From: Mauremys mutica
Taxonomy: Eukaryota > Chordata > Testudines > Geoemydidae
Direction of reading: 5' to 3'
Length of the DNA stretch: 64,000 nt
Assembly (NCBI RefSeq): GCF_020497125.1
Contig: NC_059089.1
Coordinates: 26,371,282 to 26,435,281 of the forward strand
Both the position numbers and the translations under genes were made by a program. The stretch's first letter is position 1, and each line of letters opens with the position of its first letter. Below the pieces are notes generated by a model. The model saw only the letters and a program-made list of their open reading frames with translations. It ran no database searches and had not been told where the DNA came from. This document shows, piece after piece, positions 32,343-43,350 of the stretch.

Positions 32343-34450
32343 TTGAGCAGTAGCCTGAGGGACTTCCTTGTACTGCATGGGCCACAGCAAGTGAAAAACT
32401 TCATGTTCGCCAAAGACAATGAAAATAGAAGTTTCCATCCAGCATGTTACTGGCGTGAAATCTCCAATGATGACAAAGTGGAGAGACTGAGGCTTATGTA
32501 CTCAAAAACCCAGAATGCTGCATACTGTTTTTCTTGCAAACTCTTCTAGTCTAATCTTCCAGCCACATTGGGTTCTACAGGAACAAAGGACTGGAAAAAT
32601 CTGGCTAGAAATCTGGCATGCCATGAGAAGGCAGCAAATCACCAGAGAGCATTCCATACGTGGAAGGAGCTTGAGATGAGACTAAAGTTAAAGGCCACCA
32701 TAGATGATCAGCATCAAGAGAAGATAGCATCAGAGTCTCTTTACTGGCAAAACTTTCTGAAAAGGCTCATTGCCATTGTGAGAGTGCTTGCTACCCAAAA
32801 CCTAGCACTGCGTGGCACTTCAGATCAGCTGTATGTGCCAAACAATGGAAACCTCCTTAAAACTGTGGAGCGGATGGCTGAGTTTGATGATGTACTCCAG
32901 GAGCATCTAAGAAGAATCACCACCCAAGAAATGTACACACACCACTACCTTGGAAGAGCAATTCAAAATGAGATCATACAGTTACTGGCAACAAAAGTCA
33001 AACAGAAGATTGTGTCAGATCTGAAGTCAGCAAGATATTACTCTGTTATTCTGGACTGCACACCTGACATCAGCCAGATGGAACAAATGACTTTTTAATG
33101 GTGTGTTTTGTAACAACAACAGAACATAGTGAAAATGTCCCTGAAATGGTGACTGTCAGAGAGCATTTTCTAGAATGTATTGACCTTGATGATGCTACAG
33201 GAGCTGGTATGACAAATGTGCTTCTTAAAAAGCTGGAAGATATGGGAATTGCGATAGCTGACATGAGAGGTCAGGGCTATGATAATCGTGCCAACATGAG
33301 AGGAAAGAACAGAGGAGTGCAGACATGGATCTGAGAGTTTAAACCCTCGAGCTTTTTTTGTCCCATGCAGTTCTCATTCATTGAACTTGGTGGTCAGTGA
33401 TGCAGCATCAGCTTCTAGTGAGGCTGCTGAATTTTTTTAATGTAATTTAAAGCATCTATGTATTTTTCTCTGCATTAATTCATTGATTGCAAATTTTGAA
33501 GCAACATCTGGGAACATCCTCTCTGACACTGGAACCACTGAATGACACCCAATGGGAAAGTCGAGTGGAGGCGATAAAGCCTATCAAACACCAAATTGGG
33601 AAGATAGAGGATGCCATAGTTGCCATTATGGAGGATAATGCTATGACAAGAACTGTTCATGGGAGAACAGTGGTAGAGGGAAATGGAATCACCAGAAACA
33701 TAAATAATTTCAAATTTCTGTGTGGCTTAGTGTTGTGGCATGACATACTGTTTGAAATAAATGTTGTAGGCAAGAGACTCCAAGGTGTTGACCTTGATAT
33801 AGCTGGAGCAATGGAACAACTGGACAAAGCAAAGTCATACCTACAGTCTTACTGGTTAGATGAGGGATTTCAAAATGTTCTGAAGAGTGCACAGAAGTTG
33901 GCAGAGGAACGTCACACTGAAGCTATTTTCCCACCCATTCAAGCATACAAGAGTCACAAAGAAGACGACATTTTGATTCTGAGGCATGGGATAATTCCAT
34001 AAGAGACCCCAAACAACAGTTCAAAGTTGAATTCTTTAACCAGGTGCTAGATTGTGCAATACAGTCAGTTGAAGAACGTTTCATGCAGCTCAAGGAACAC
34101 AGCAGTATATTTGAGATGTTGTATGATATTCCAAAACTCCTCACTATACCTGAAGAAGACTTACACCAGCAATGCAGGGCACCAGAGACAGTGTTGACAG
34201 ATGCGATGATGAGATGTGCGATATTGATGAGAGTGATTTAGGTGATGAACTGAAAGCCCTTTCAAGATACATTTTAACTCCAAAGGCTGTTCTGAAATAT
34301 ATGTGCACAAATAAGATGACCAACCTCTTTCCAGATGCTTTTGTTGCTCTGTGCATACTTCTAACACTTCCTGTAACAGTTGCCAGCGGAGAACGCAGCT
34401 TCTCCAAGCTGAAGTTAATAAAAACACATCTATGCTCCACAATGACATAG
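32343..34450 (+). pseudogene. hAT transposase pseudogene (TTF-type zinc finger, DUF4371, hAT dimerisation)
   Basis: The pieces appear in family order but in changing frames: 32343-33098, 33098-33334, 33487-34002, 34044-34241 and 34172-34450. The first piece holds a TTF/ZMYM-like zinc finger (FHPACYWREI to YCFSCKLF), ending at an in-frame TAG at 32548-32550. Next is a DUF4371-like core (KDWKNLARNLACHEKA, later RYYSVILDCTPDIS). A frameshift at a T-run near 33090 follows. The last piece has the C-terminal hAT dimerisation motif SGERSFSKLKLIK. At least one stop and about four frameshifts make it non-functional. It resembles vertebrate proteins named zinc finger MYM-type 1-like. The terminal repeats show it is a transposon copy and not the host ZMYM1 gene. 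Confidence 0.85.
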
Positions 34451-34857
34451 GAGAGGCTGGTTGGCCTTGTAACCATCTCAAAACCATCATAAGCTGGCCC
34501 AGACTGTGAACCTTCAGGAAGCAGTTCAAATCTTTGCAACCAAGAAGGCACGGAAAGCACCACTTTGATTATTCAAACAGATAAAAATGCCAGTGTTTAC
34601 TATGCAGACAAGAAAAGTTACATTTGCTGTTCAGGCGTTTGAAAGTTAAGTGTGACTTAAAATTTTTGAACAAGGCATTTTAAGTTGTTCTCCTTTACTG
34701 GGATAGGTAGCAGAGCAGTACCATGAGAGGAGTAGAACAGGAAGAAGGCAGAATTTGAGACCTTTCAAAGTTTTGGCCCAAGCGAGGGGGAATAGGGACA
34801 TCATTTGAGCTCCTCGCCTCAGGTGCCAAAATGTTGTGGGCCGGCCCTGGGTGGGGT

Positions 34858-35898
34858 CAAGTTACAGGGACCCTGACTGGAACCTTCACAAATGTACCCA
34901 CGCTGCTTCCTAGGCAACTATTAGTGTAACAGGCAGAAGAACTAAGCCTGGGGCTGGAACATGGACTTTTCAGTAAAAGCAGGATCTAGAGGCCTTTGTC
35001 TGAGTCCCTGTGCTGAGCTTTCCTTTCTCCACACAGAAATAGCAGATGGGGTAGCTGCAAATGAGATAGACAAGGTACACACATTTGACTCTCATTAATA
35101 TCTATTTTCTTGCAAAAATACAATCAAATGCAGGATGGTTTTAATAGATCTTATTCTTATCCCTGGAAAACAACAACCTTGGTGAGACTAGATCTGCCTC
35201 TAGAGTCCTAGAATGAAAGCAAAGAGAATATCAACAAAGAGAAAATCAGAAGAAATACATTGAGCCTCTTTGGCAGTCATGGCTGTGGAAGAAATATGGC
35301 AGTCACAAATCAGTCTGTGCCAAGATTTTCTTTGGTATAATAGCTGCTTTCTCGGCACCCTTAAAAATCTGTGCTCCTACTGTCTTTGAAGCCAGGAGAG
35401 AATAGAATTTTTCCAGGAAAGAAATGTCATTTTCTTTTAGACTAGTCTTTAAAGCATATGGCTGATAAGGCAACATTAGACAATTTCCACTTTCATGCTG
35501 TTCCCCGCCCACTTTGCAGGGTGCAGTGGAAGTTATGAGGACATGCAGCATATGTGCAGAGCCAGAAACAAATACCTCTTTGTTCGGGTTCTACTTGAAG
35601 TACATAGAGTGGCTCACATCTAGCTCTGTGTAACAGAAAAGGGCACTGAGAGGATGGGAAAATTTCCTCATACTTTGAGACGGGCTTTGGAGAGTCATGG
35701 TGCAGAAGCATTTCACTGTAATTTAACACAGCACAAAGTGTTACAACCAAGGGCCAATAATATTATCATCAATAAAGTGAGCCTGCCCTCTGGAAAGGCG
35801 CTGGCATTGGAGGAAGGAGAAAGAGGGGAGCTACATCCGCAGCTTGAAGCAAGTTACAGAAATAACTGAAAAGAGAAACATCTCAAAGACCTCGGCAT
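34858..35898. other. Spacer between hAT and CR1, nothing recognised
   Basis: Only short frames without motifs. Confidence 0.4.
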
Positions 35899-36866
35899 CA
35901 TAGAATCATAGAATTCAAGATCAGAAGGGACCATTATGATCATCTAGTCTGACCTCCTGGAAGATGCAGGCCACATAAGCCGATCCACCCACTCCTTTAG
36001 CAAGCGACCCCTGCCCCATGCTTCGGAGGAAGGCGAAAAACCTCCAGGGCCACTGCCAATCTACCCTGGAGGAAAATTCCTTCCCGACCCCAAATATGGC
36101 GGTCAGCTGAACCCCGAGCATGCGGGCAAGACTCTCCAGCCATACCCTCTGGAAAAAGGTTAAGAATATCATATCATTGACCCATTGTACTATTTACCAG
36201 TGTGGCACTTAATTGACCTATTGACTAAGCTCGTTATCCTATCATACCATCTCCTCCATAAACTTATCTAGCTTAATCTTAAAGTCATGGAGGTCCTTCG
36301 CCCCCACTATTTCCTCGGTAGGCTGTTCCAGTATTGCACTCCCCTGATGGTTAGAAACCTTCGTCTAATTTCAAGCCTAAATTTCCTGACTGACAATTTA
36401 TATCCGTTTGTCCTCGTGTCCACATTAGTACTGAGCTGAAATAATTCCTCTCCTTCCCTGGTATTTATCCCTCTGATATATTTAAAGAGTGCAATCATAT
36501 CTCCTCTTATCCTTCTTTTGGTTAAGGAAAACAAACCGAGCTCCTCAAGTCTCCTCTCATACGACAGGCCTTCCATTCCTCGGATCATTCTAGTGGCCCT
36601 TCTTTGTACCCGTTCCAGTTTGAATTCATCCTTCTTAAACATGGGAGACCAAAACTGCACACACTACTCCAAATGAGGTCTCACCAACGCCTTATATAAC
36701 GGGACTAGCACCTCCTTATCCCTACTAGAAATACCTCGCCTAATGCATCCCAAGACCGCATTAGCTTTTTTAACGGCCACATCACATTGCCTACTCATAG
36801 TCATCCTACGATCAACCAGGACTCCTAGGTCCTTCTCCTCCTCCGTTACTTCCAAAAACCATCTAA
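35899..36866 (-). mobile_element. CR1 LINE, minus strand, 5'-truncated
   Basis: On + it starts ATCATAGAATCATAGAATTC, the inverted CR1 3' end with its short direct repeat. It continues through GGGACCATTATGATCATC into reverse-transcriptase C-terminal sequence. It ends near 36866 in Glu-rich codons and then enters unrelated DNA. Its subfamily is that of 55593-56793. Confidence 0.9.
36307..36855 (-). pseudogene. CR1 reverse-transcriptase C-terminus
   Basis: Two adjoining frames in the same reading phase (36664-36855, then 36307-36660) are separated by one stop. They encode EEEKDLGVLVDRRMTMS, then FWSPMFKKDEFKLERVQRR, and RFLTIRGVQYWNSLPRK. These are the thumb and C-terminal parts of CR1 RT. The catalytic core and endonuclease are absent. 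The + strand counterpart with the same order is 55593-56369. Confidence 0.85.
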
Positions 36867-39800
36867 GGTATGTCTACAACCTCTCGTTACTGTAGCACCT
36901 GAGTGCCTCACAGTCTTTAATGAAATACCAAAGTAATTAGCCAAACATTTTGTATGAAACATGGTTTGACCTCTTGGTTAAAAATGGAAATGCATCTCGC
37001 TCATGCCCATCCCCATGGTGTCTGAACAACTGAGGCAGACATATAAGATGTCACACCCTTTTGTGGCACGCTGTAATAACCCTGGTGGCTATGGCATATG
37101 GCGTATTTCCAGGATGAGGGGACTAGGGGAAAGGCTCAGGTTCTTGGGACTGGATACATCTGTTCCCACAAGAAAGGAAAAATAGGTTGATATCAGAACA
37201 ACACATTTCTATAACAGGCGCTACGTGTGTAAAGTTGTGAATATCACTACACGCATCAGAATGGCATTTTATTTATTTATTTATTTATTTTGGTGACCCA
37301 TCTAGAAAAATCACAGCCCAGTCAGGGTTTTTGGGTGGTGGTGTTTTATTTTTTTCCAGGCCTCAGACTCCTGCCCCCAGGTGGCAAAGCAGAGTTGCTG
37401 GCTTTCTGCCTCTGGTGAATTCAGAGCTTTGCCCTGAGGCAGAATGTCCTCGTTTTCACAAAGAGGAAAGGTGGCTTCCTCTGGCAGGAATGAATTGAGA
37501 CTCTTCCCTGGGTCAAGTCTGTGAAGAGCAGCAGTGAGCAAAAGCTGTTGCCGTGGGAAGGCTGTTCCGTGGGATCGGTGTGTTTCCTACACCACGAGAT
37601 AGTGGATAATCCCTGGCCCTTGGAGGGCGACTCAGCAGAGGTGACAGACTGACAGCTGATGGAGGCTGAACTCCTCTCTGACTCCTAGAGGTGGCCCCTC
37701 CAGCTCAGGGTTGAGTTTTGAGAGCCTGGCTTTCATTCACTAGCCTCCCACCACCACTGTGCACTGCCTCTCCTGCTTTCTGTGCTCCTCCTCTCCCACC
37801 CTGCAACCTAGCCAGGCTTTTGCTGTGCAAGGAGCTAAGTCCTGCTGCATTCTAAGGAGACAAGCTTTTTAGTTAACAACTTTTGCACCCTTCTTATCTG
37901 GGCATCTTTTTTACTTGCCAGAATAGTTGAAACATCCCAGTTCTAGAACAATAAACCCGTCCATGCTGGGGTTTATCAACGGCATTTCTGCGTAGGGTCA
38001 AAACCTTCATGCTGAACTGTTCTGTAACCTTGATTCATGCAGCCTGAATGGATGCCCTGTGAGGGCTGTCCCAGCTGCTGCCCTTAACTGAATGCAGAGC
38101 CCCTGTGGTCTGCAGGGCCACAGGTCTCTGTACAGGGGGATTGTACTGGGAGGTGGTTTTCATCTGGTCCTACCGCTGGAACCTGAGGGGAGGAGGCAGG
38201 CCTGGTGTATCTTCCCTAGCCCCGCTGTGAGCTGTGGAGGGCATGTGGGTGAATGGCCCCAAGCTGTCACTTACTTTACATGTGCTTGAAGGGACACAGT
38301 CAGATTAAAAATCCCATTTCTAGTTTCACGATGACCATGTTCTTTAAGGCTAAAGCTTGGAGATTATTTGACACACATGGTTTATTCAACAAACTTTGCC
38401 TCTCTGTTCTCAATCAGATCACAGTTAATTAATTTGATATTTGGAGTGATTAATACAGTAATGAAGAGTTCTCAGTACATAGGTTGTTTGCGGGCAGTGC
38501 ACTGGGAGTATTTACATTCAAAGTTCAGGCTCGATTGGCTTGACAAATAGGGCACTTGATATTGTTCCTTTTCCCTGACTGAACAAGCAGTAGCCTTTAC
38601 AAGCCTGTAAATATTCTCCCAGGGTGGCTTAGGGTTTGCTGATTTGTTACCATTCTTGCTAGTAAATGCAAATTCTGGAAAAATCAATGAAGGCCAATGC
38701 AAAAGAGGTGTGAACACAGCCTCAGCAAATGCCTTTCCATACGAATATTCATGGAAGCAGGTTTTTAACACTTGTCCAGCTGTAGAACTGGTTCTGTCAA
38801 ATAATGGCCTTTCTGTTTTGTTCAAAGGTTCTTTTTTTTCCATTGAAAACTGAAAATTAATGTGGGTTGGTTTCAGTTTTCCTCAACAAAACTGGAAAAT
38901 TTCCTTGAAATTTGTACCCTTTTTTCTCCCTCCAAAAATGTTCACTGAAAATACTTACCATTTTCTAACCACCTCTGCCTAACTCTCCTTATGGCCAGAC
39001 CTGCCACCATCAATATCACAGATCTGCTAGCTTGTGGAGGAGAGGGGAGGGGGAATGGACTAGTAGTTTGTGTGGGTAGATGACTGAGGTCTCAGAAGGC
39101 AGCAGCTGAGTGCTGTCTCTTTCCCTTTCTCTGTGATTATATGTCCCCAGGGTCCTGACTAACCAAAGTTGTGTGTAACCAGCACCTCCAGGCTTGGAGC
39201 TAGTTATCTAATTGGAGAAGGAGCAATGTTATTTATTAACCCTTCTCCAGCACCTGAACTAAACCCTTCCAGTCAATACAAGGAAGAAGAGGTGGGCTGG
39301 GTGTGGGAATAATGCTGAGTTTCCATATCGGCCACCGCAGGTCAGGAGATTGTTTTGGCAGAACAATAACAGTCATCTAAAGAAGAGGCAGAAGGCCAGG
39401 CCTGGAGATGGTAATGTTCAATTATCCTGTGCTGTCACGGTTCTCCACTGCTCTCTGGGCATCCGTCACCTTTCGCTGCCATTGTATTGCCTCAGAAGCC
39501 CCCGCCGCCACTTGGGCAGTACAAGCTCTCTTTGTGTGCTGTGCATTTGCTTAGTCCTGTTCCCAGGCTAGTTGCCATGGGGAACTGGTGCAGCCCCAGA
39601 CTCCAGCTCTGTTGTAAATCTGATTAAATGATCAGTCTCAAAGGAGGAGTTTTACAGCCAGTCTGGACCTGCCAGTTGCAGCCTGTTGGGCAAATGTGCA
39701 CCTGGGGAGGACTTGGGAGGGAATTGTGTCTTCACAGACACAGCCTCTCCTTGGAGAGGAGGGAGGGCCTTCTGTCACAGGCGCTGCAGGTTTCTCTGGA

Positions 39801-41525
39801 TCATTAACCAAAATTACGATAGAAGGGTCTCTTGCCACTAGACGCTGGGGTCCTGTGTAGCCCCTGTGACATGGCCACCATCCCTCTCCAACACAACAGG
39901 CTTCAAGATAAAAGGCTGGATATGAGCTTTTCCCCTGCTCTGTAAGGAGAAATTCTGATCCTTATTGCCCCTCTTGGACTCAGGGTTCCAAGCACATCTC
40001 ATCCCTTTCCTGCTGTCGTGGGATGGGATGTTTCTGTGGCTGGCACTGACAGGCTCTAGCAGGGACTGAATTCTCTTTGGCTGCACATCCCAGCTTCCCA
40101 GAAGCCAGTGACTGCTAACCAGGGAGAGGGATCTCCACAGCATGAGGGGCCAGTCACAGGCAAGCGGCGGGGAAGAGATGCCATGGAGTTAGGGGACTCA
40201 GACTATGATAGAGAGGGAGCTGCATGGGACCCTCCCCATGGTAGGTCCTACAAAGCCCAGAACAGTATCTCAGGCAGCTCAACACCAACCAGGGGCTCAG
40301 CTCTGCTCCTTGTGATGCCCAGGTCTGGCACTGCTGACGCTCTTCCTGAAGCAGGGCACAGGGTCCTGGCTGTGTGTGGAAGCACCTCTGTATGTTTCCT
40401 CTGTTCTGTAGCTATCTGATCTGTCGCTTGCATCCAAGCAATGTGGAGGGGTGATCCTCCCACCCCCGTACTCCAGGAGGTCAGTTTGCCTCTTCATGCT
40501 TCATAGAGAAGCTGCTGATGTGGCGACTTGCCTTTTGCAAATCAGCTGAACTGTGGCAGAGCTGCTAAAATAAGTAACGATTTCCTCCGACCGAACCAGA
40601 TGTGGCCTGCACTGGTGAGTGAGTGTCTGCATCCTAGAAACCTGCTGCTGGGATTGTGCAAATGGGGCAACAGCCAGGGCTCTCGGGGCCCTGTAACAGC
40701 AGCTCCATTATCTGACACATTTGTAGCCAACTCTTAGCTTCTCCCTTCCCCACCACTGTGACAGATGCTGTTTTAATGTCTCCAGCAAATTGGAATCAGC
40801 TTGGCTGTTTCAAAAGCCTTTCAAACAAAGGGCTGAGATTTTATCTGCTTTATTCTGGTGCTGGTTTGGGTTGTTAAAAATTATACCCAGTGGATAGGAG
40901 CTGCCATGCTTGCAACTGCCTATGAAGCAGCTCTGCATTTCTAGTAACTTCTTTTGGGAGGGTTGTTTTGAAACTGTACTGAGACTTTCAAGTAGATCTG
41001 GAAATGCACTAGCGGTCAGTAGCCATCTGAAGAACATGCCTCCCCCAACACGATTAGGACAAGGACTCCAGCTCCTCAGTATGAATCAAGGTCTCCAGCT
41101 GTCGTTTCTACTAGCTTAATTCTAGGCTTTTTGCACTTGGCTTTTGGAATATGTTTGTTCTCCTTCTGCCTCTCCCCCTTTTACTGTAAATGCCTCTGTG
41201 TGTCACCCTAAAGCACAGATTCTTTCTAAAGTTGACTAAAGACAGCACCGATGTCAGGGCATCTACCTGTGAGGAGGAATGTGGGCAATAAGGATTCAGA
41301 ATGCATCTTCCCCAAACAGGCACTTGCTCTGCTCATGTTACTAGCTCAGGATGGAAGTGGGAGGTGAAAGCTGCCGATAAATCAAAGAGGGCGAATTCAC
41401 CCTGCCTTTTTTCCAGCCTGCTGAATGTGTGAGTCTTTGCAGAGCTGGTAAAAAGGTTATTGCGTGGAGGAGGGGACCTAACAGCAGTGTGACTAACAAC
41501 TGGAAGTGTGTGCGCGCACACGTAC
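36867..41525. other. Long gene-free stretch, nothing recognised
   Basis: Besides the TTTA tract, this 4.7 kb shows no bounded repeat or exon I can support. Frames such as 38472-38843 (minus) and 39838-40143 (minus) have no family signature. A CG/GTAC-alternating tract at 41508-41530 adjoins the LTR-like repeat. Confidence 0.4.
37267..37291. repeat. (TTTA)n microsatellite
   Basis: Six TTTA units. Confidence 0.9.
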
Positions 41526-41529
41526 GTAC

Positions 41530-42305
41530 GGTGACAGACCCAGACCAGTGGGGTGCAGGAGTCTGGTCGAAGGCAAATATCCTGTCCACTGGATGAGCAG
41601 TTTTGTGTTCCTGGAGTGACGAGAGCAGGGGCTGCACTAGAGTAATCAGGAACCTGCTAGAACCAGTTAAGCGGGATAATTAAGACACCTGGAGCCAATT
41701 AAGAATTTACTAGAATCAATTATGGCAGGAAGGCTAATCACCTGCTTTAAAAAGGACCTCCCATCAGTTAGTGGGGTGTGTGTGCAAGGAGCAGGGAGTG
41801 AGAAGGAGAAGTGAAGAGTTCCTGGAGAAGTGAAGAGGTCAAGTGTGATCAGGCTTCAGGAGGAAGATCCTGCACTGAGGATAAAGAAGGTGCTCGGGAA
41901 GGCCATGGGGAAGTAGCCCAGGAAGTTGCAGCTGTCTTGCAGCTGATACAGGAGACATTGTAGACAGCTGCAGTCCACAGGGCCCTGGGCTGGAAGCCGG
42001 AGTAGAGGGCAGGCCCGGGTTCCTCCCAACTCCCTATCTGACACAGGAGGAGCTGACCTGGTGTGTGAGACACACCAGAGGGGAAAGACTAATTTGGAAA
42101 AGGATCCGTCCTGTCCCCGACCCATTGGGTGGGACACAGAGACTGCAGGGACTGTTCTCCATTTCCCCCTTGCTGGCCTGTGATGAGGTTAGTTGAGTGA
42201 ATGGCAGGTTTGAGCCACTAGCAGAAGGCTGCCGTGAACGTTTGGGGCGAGCAAATCTGCCAGAAAGTGCAGGACCCAGCAAGGCAGAGGAGGAACTTTG
42301 TCACA
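41530..42305 (+). mobile_element. LTR-like interspersed repeat, copy 2
   Basis: This 776-bp block is homologous to 994-1726 in the opposite orientation. It starts GGTGACAGACCCAGACC and ends GAACTTTGTCACA. GTAC flanks it on both sides (41526-41529, 42306-42309), but the neighbourhood is itself GTAC-rich, so the duplication is weak evidence. TATA-like GCTTTAAAAAGGACC lies at about 41745-41759. Confidence 0.6.
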
Positions 42306-42389
42306 GTACATATGTACGTACATGGACACGCAATCAATTCTTTGGACCTCAAACCCTACCCATCTTGTTCCAAGATGAATAGTCTGTTA

Positions 42390-42643
42390 GGGTTTGTCCA
42401 CACAGGGAGTTATTCCAGAATAGCTATTTCTGATAAACTATTCCTGATTAATTCCATGAGTGGATGCTCTTATTCTAGAATAAGAGTACCTCATTCTGAA
42501 TTAGCTTAATCCAATTTGGCTGTGAATTAAGCTAATGTGGAATAAGGCACTCTTATTCTGGAATAAGCGTTTCTGCACAGGGAGTTAATCAGGAATAGGT
42601 ATTCTGCTTTAAACCCACATCCTACCTTAATCCAAACAAGCCC
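42390..42643 (+). mobile_element. Harbinger-like MITE rich in TTATTC/GAATAA
   Basis: The left end GGGTTTGTCC is matched by inverted GGGCTTGTTT at the right. TTA precedes it (42387-42389). Inside, TTATTC(C/T)(A/G)GAATAA-type palindromes recur (about 42411, 42470 and 42554), and the two halves are partly inverted copies of each other. Confidence 0.6.
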
Positions 42644-42869
42644 AGAATTTCCCCAGTTATACGCTGGTGTATCTCCACTGACTTCAAAGGAGTGACTCCT
42701 CATTCATAGGCTGGTGTCAGCAAGTAGCAAGCTAGGCCCACTGTAGTCACTGTCATAGCAGTTGTGGTCAGACAGACCTAGCAGGTAATTAATAAAAGGT
42801 GTGACAACAGTTACATGAACTCCCCCATGACATGTCTTAACAGCTGTCTTTACAAGAATTTGAAAAGTG

Positions 42870-43350
42870 TGTGTGAGAGGGTGCGCAGTATTTAGGCAGA
42901 CAGTAAGACTAATTGGGTGAAAATACGAAAAGGTGAATTTGGGCTAACGATCAGGAAAGCAGAATGATGTTAGACCTTGAATCATCTCCCAAGGGAGTTG
43001 GCGGAAGCCCAAGTGTTCGAGACATACAACACTGGACTGGCCAAAGCAGTGGTGACATTGCTGAGTGAATAATCTCTGTGTTGATCTAGCTGCCGTGTCT
43101 ATCCTGGGAGTAGGCTGGCGTTTCATTGAGTTTGTGATGATACTGATTCCTGTGACTTAGAAATTTGCTTTCCTTGATCATTTCCCCCATAATACTCACT
43201 CAAATGTGCACAGAAAGTCAGTGCAATAGGAATGTAGTATATCATGTCCCTCGCAGACCTATAATGGTGAAGATATTGTGGGGTGCAGTCCTGGACTGCC
43301 CCCTGGGGGCTAGACTGGATGGGACCATCTTCAGTGTCCAAAGTTCTAAG
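42870..43350 (+). mobile_element. Decayed CR1 3' portion
   Basis: GGGCTAACGATCAGGAAAGC, CTCCCAAGGGAGTTGGCGGAA and GACTGGCCAAAGCAGTGGTG resemble the CR1 RT C-terminus (aggregate pattern as at 61380-61530). GGGGCTAGACTGGATGGGACC near 43305 resembles the tail. No open frame survives. The limits are approximate. Confidence 0.55.

Larger units (their letters stand above)
31243..34849 (+). mobile_element. hAT-superfamily DNA transposon, inactive
   Basis: The ends are CAGGACTGGCC (31243) and, inverted, CAGGGCCGGCC (ending 34849). The 8-bp flanks are AGTGGGGT (31235-31242) and GGTGGGGT (34850-34857), a 7/8 match typical of a hAT target duplication. Subterminal GCCTCAGGTGCCA is also inverted at both ends. 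The interior carries a decayed transposase (32343-34450). A 225-bp hAT MITE with a perfect 8-bp duplication sits inside at 31512-31736, so this element is older than that insertion. Confidence 0.9.

Noticed and set aside
32343..34450. Host ZMYM1-like gene
   Set aside because: Frames change at least four times, a stop interrupts the zinc-finger piece, and hAT terminal repeats with an 8-bp duplication bracket the region, so it is a transposon copy.
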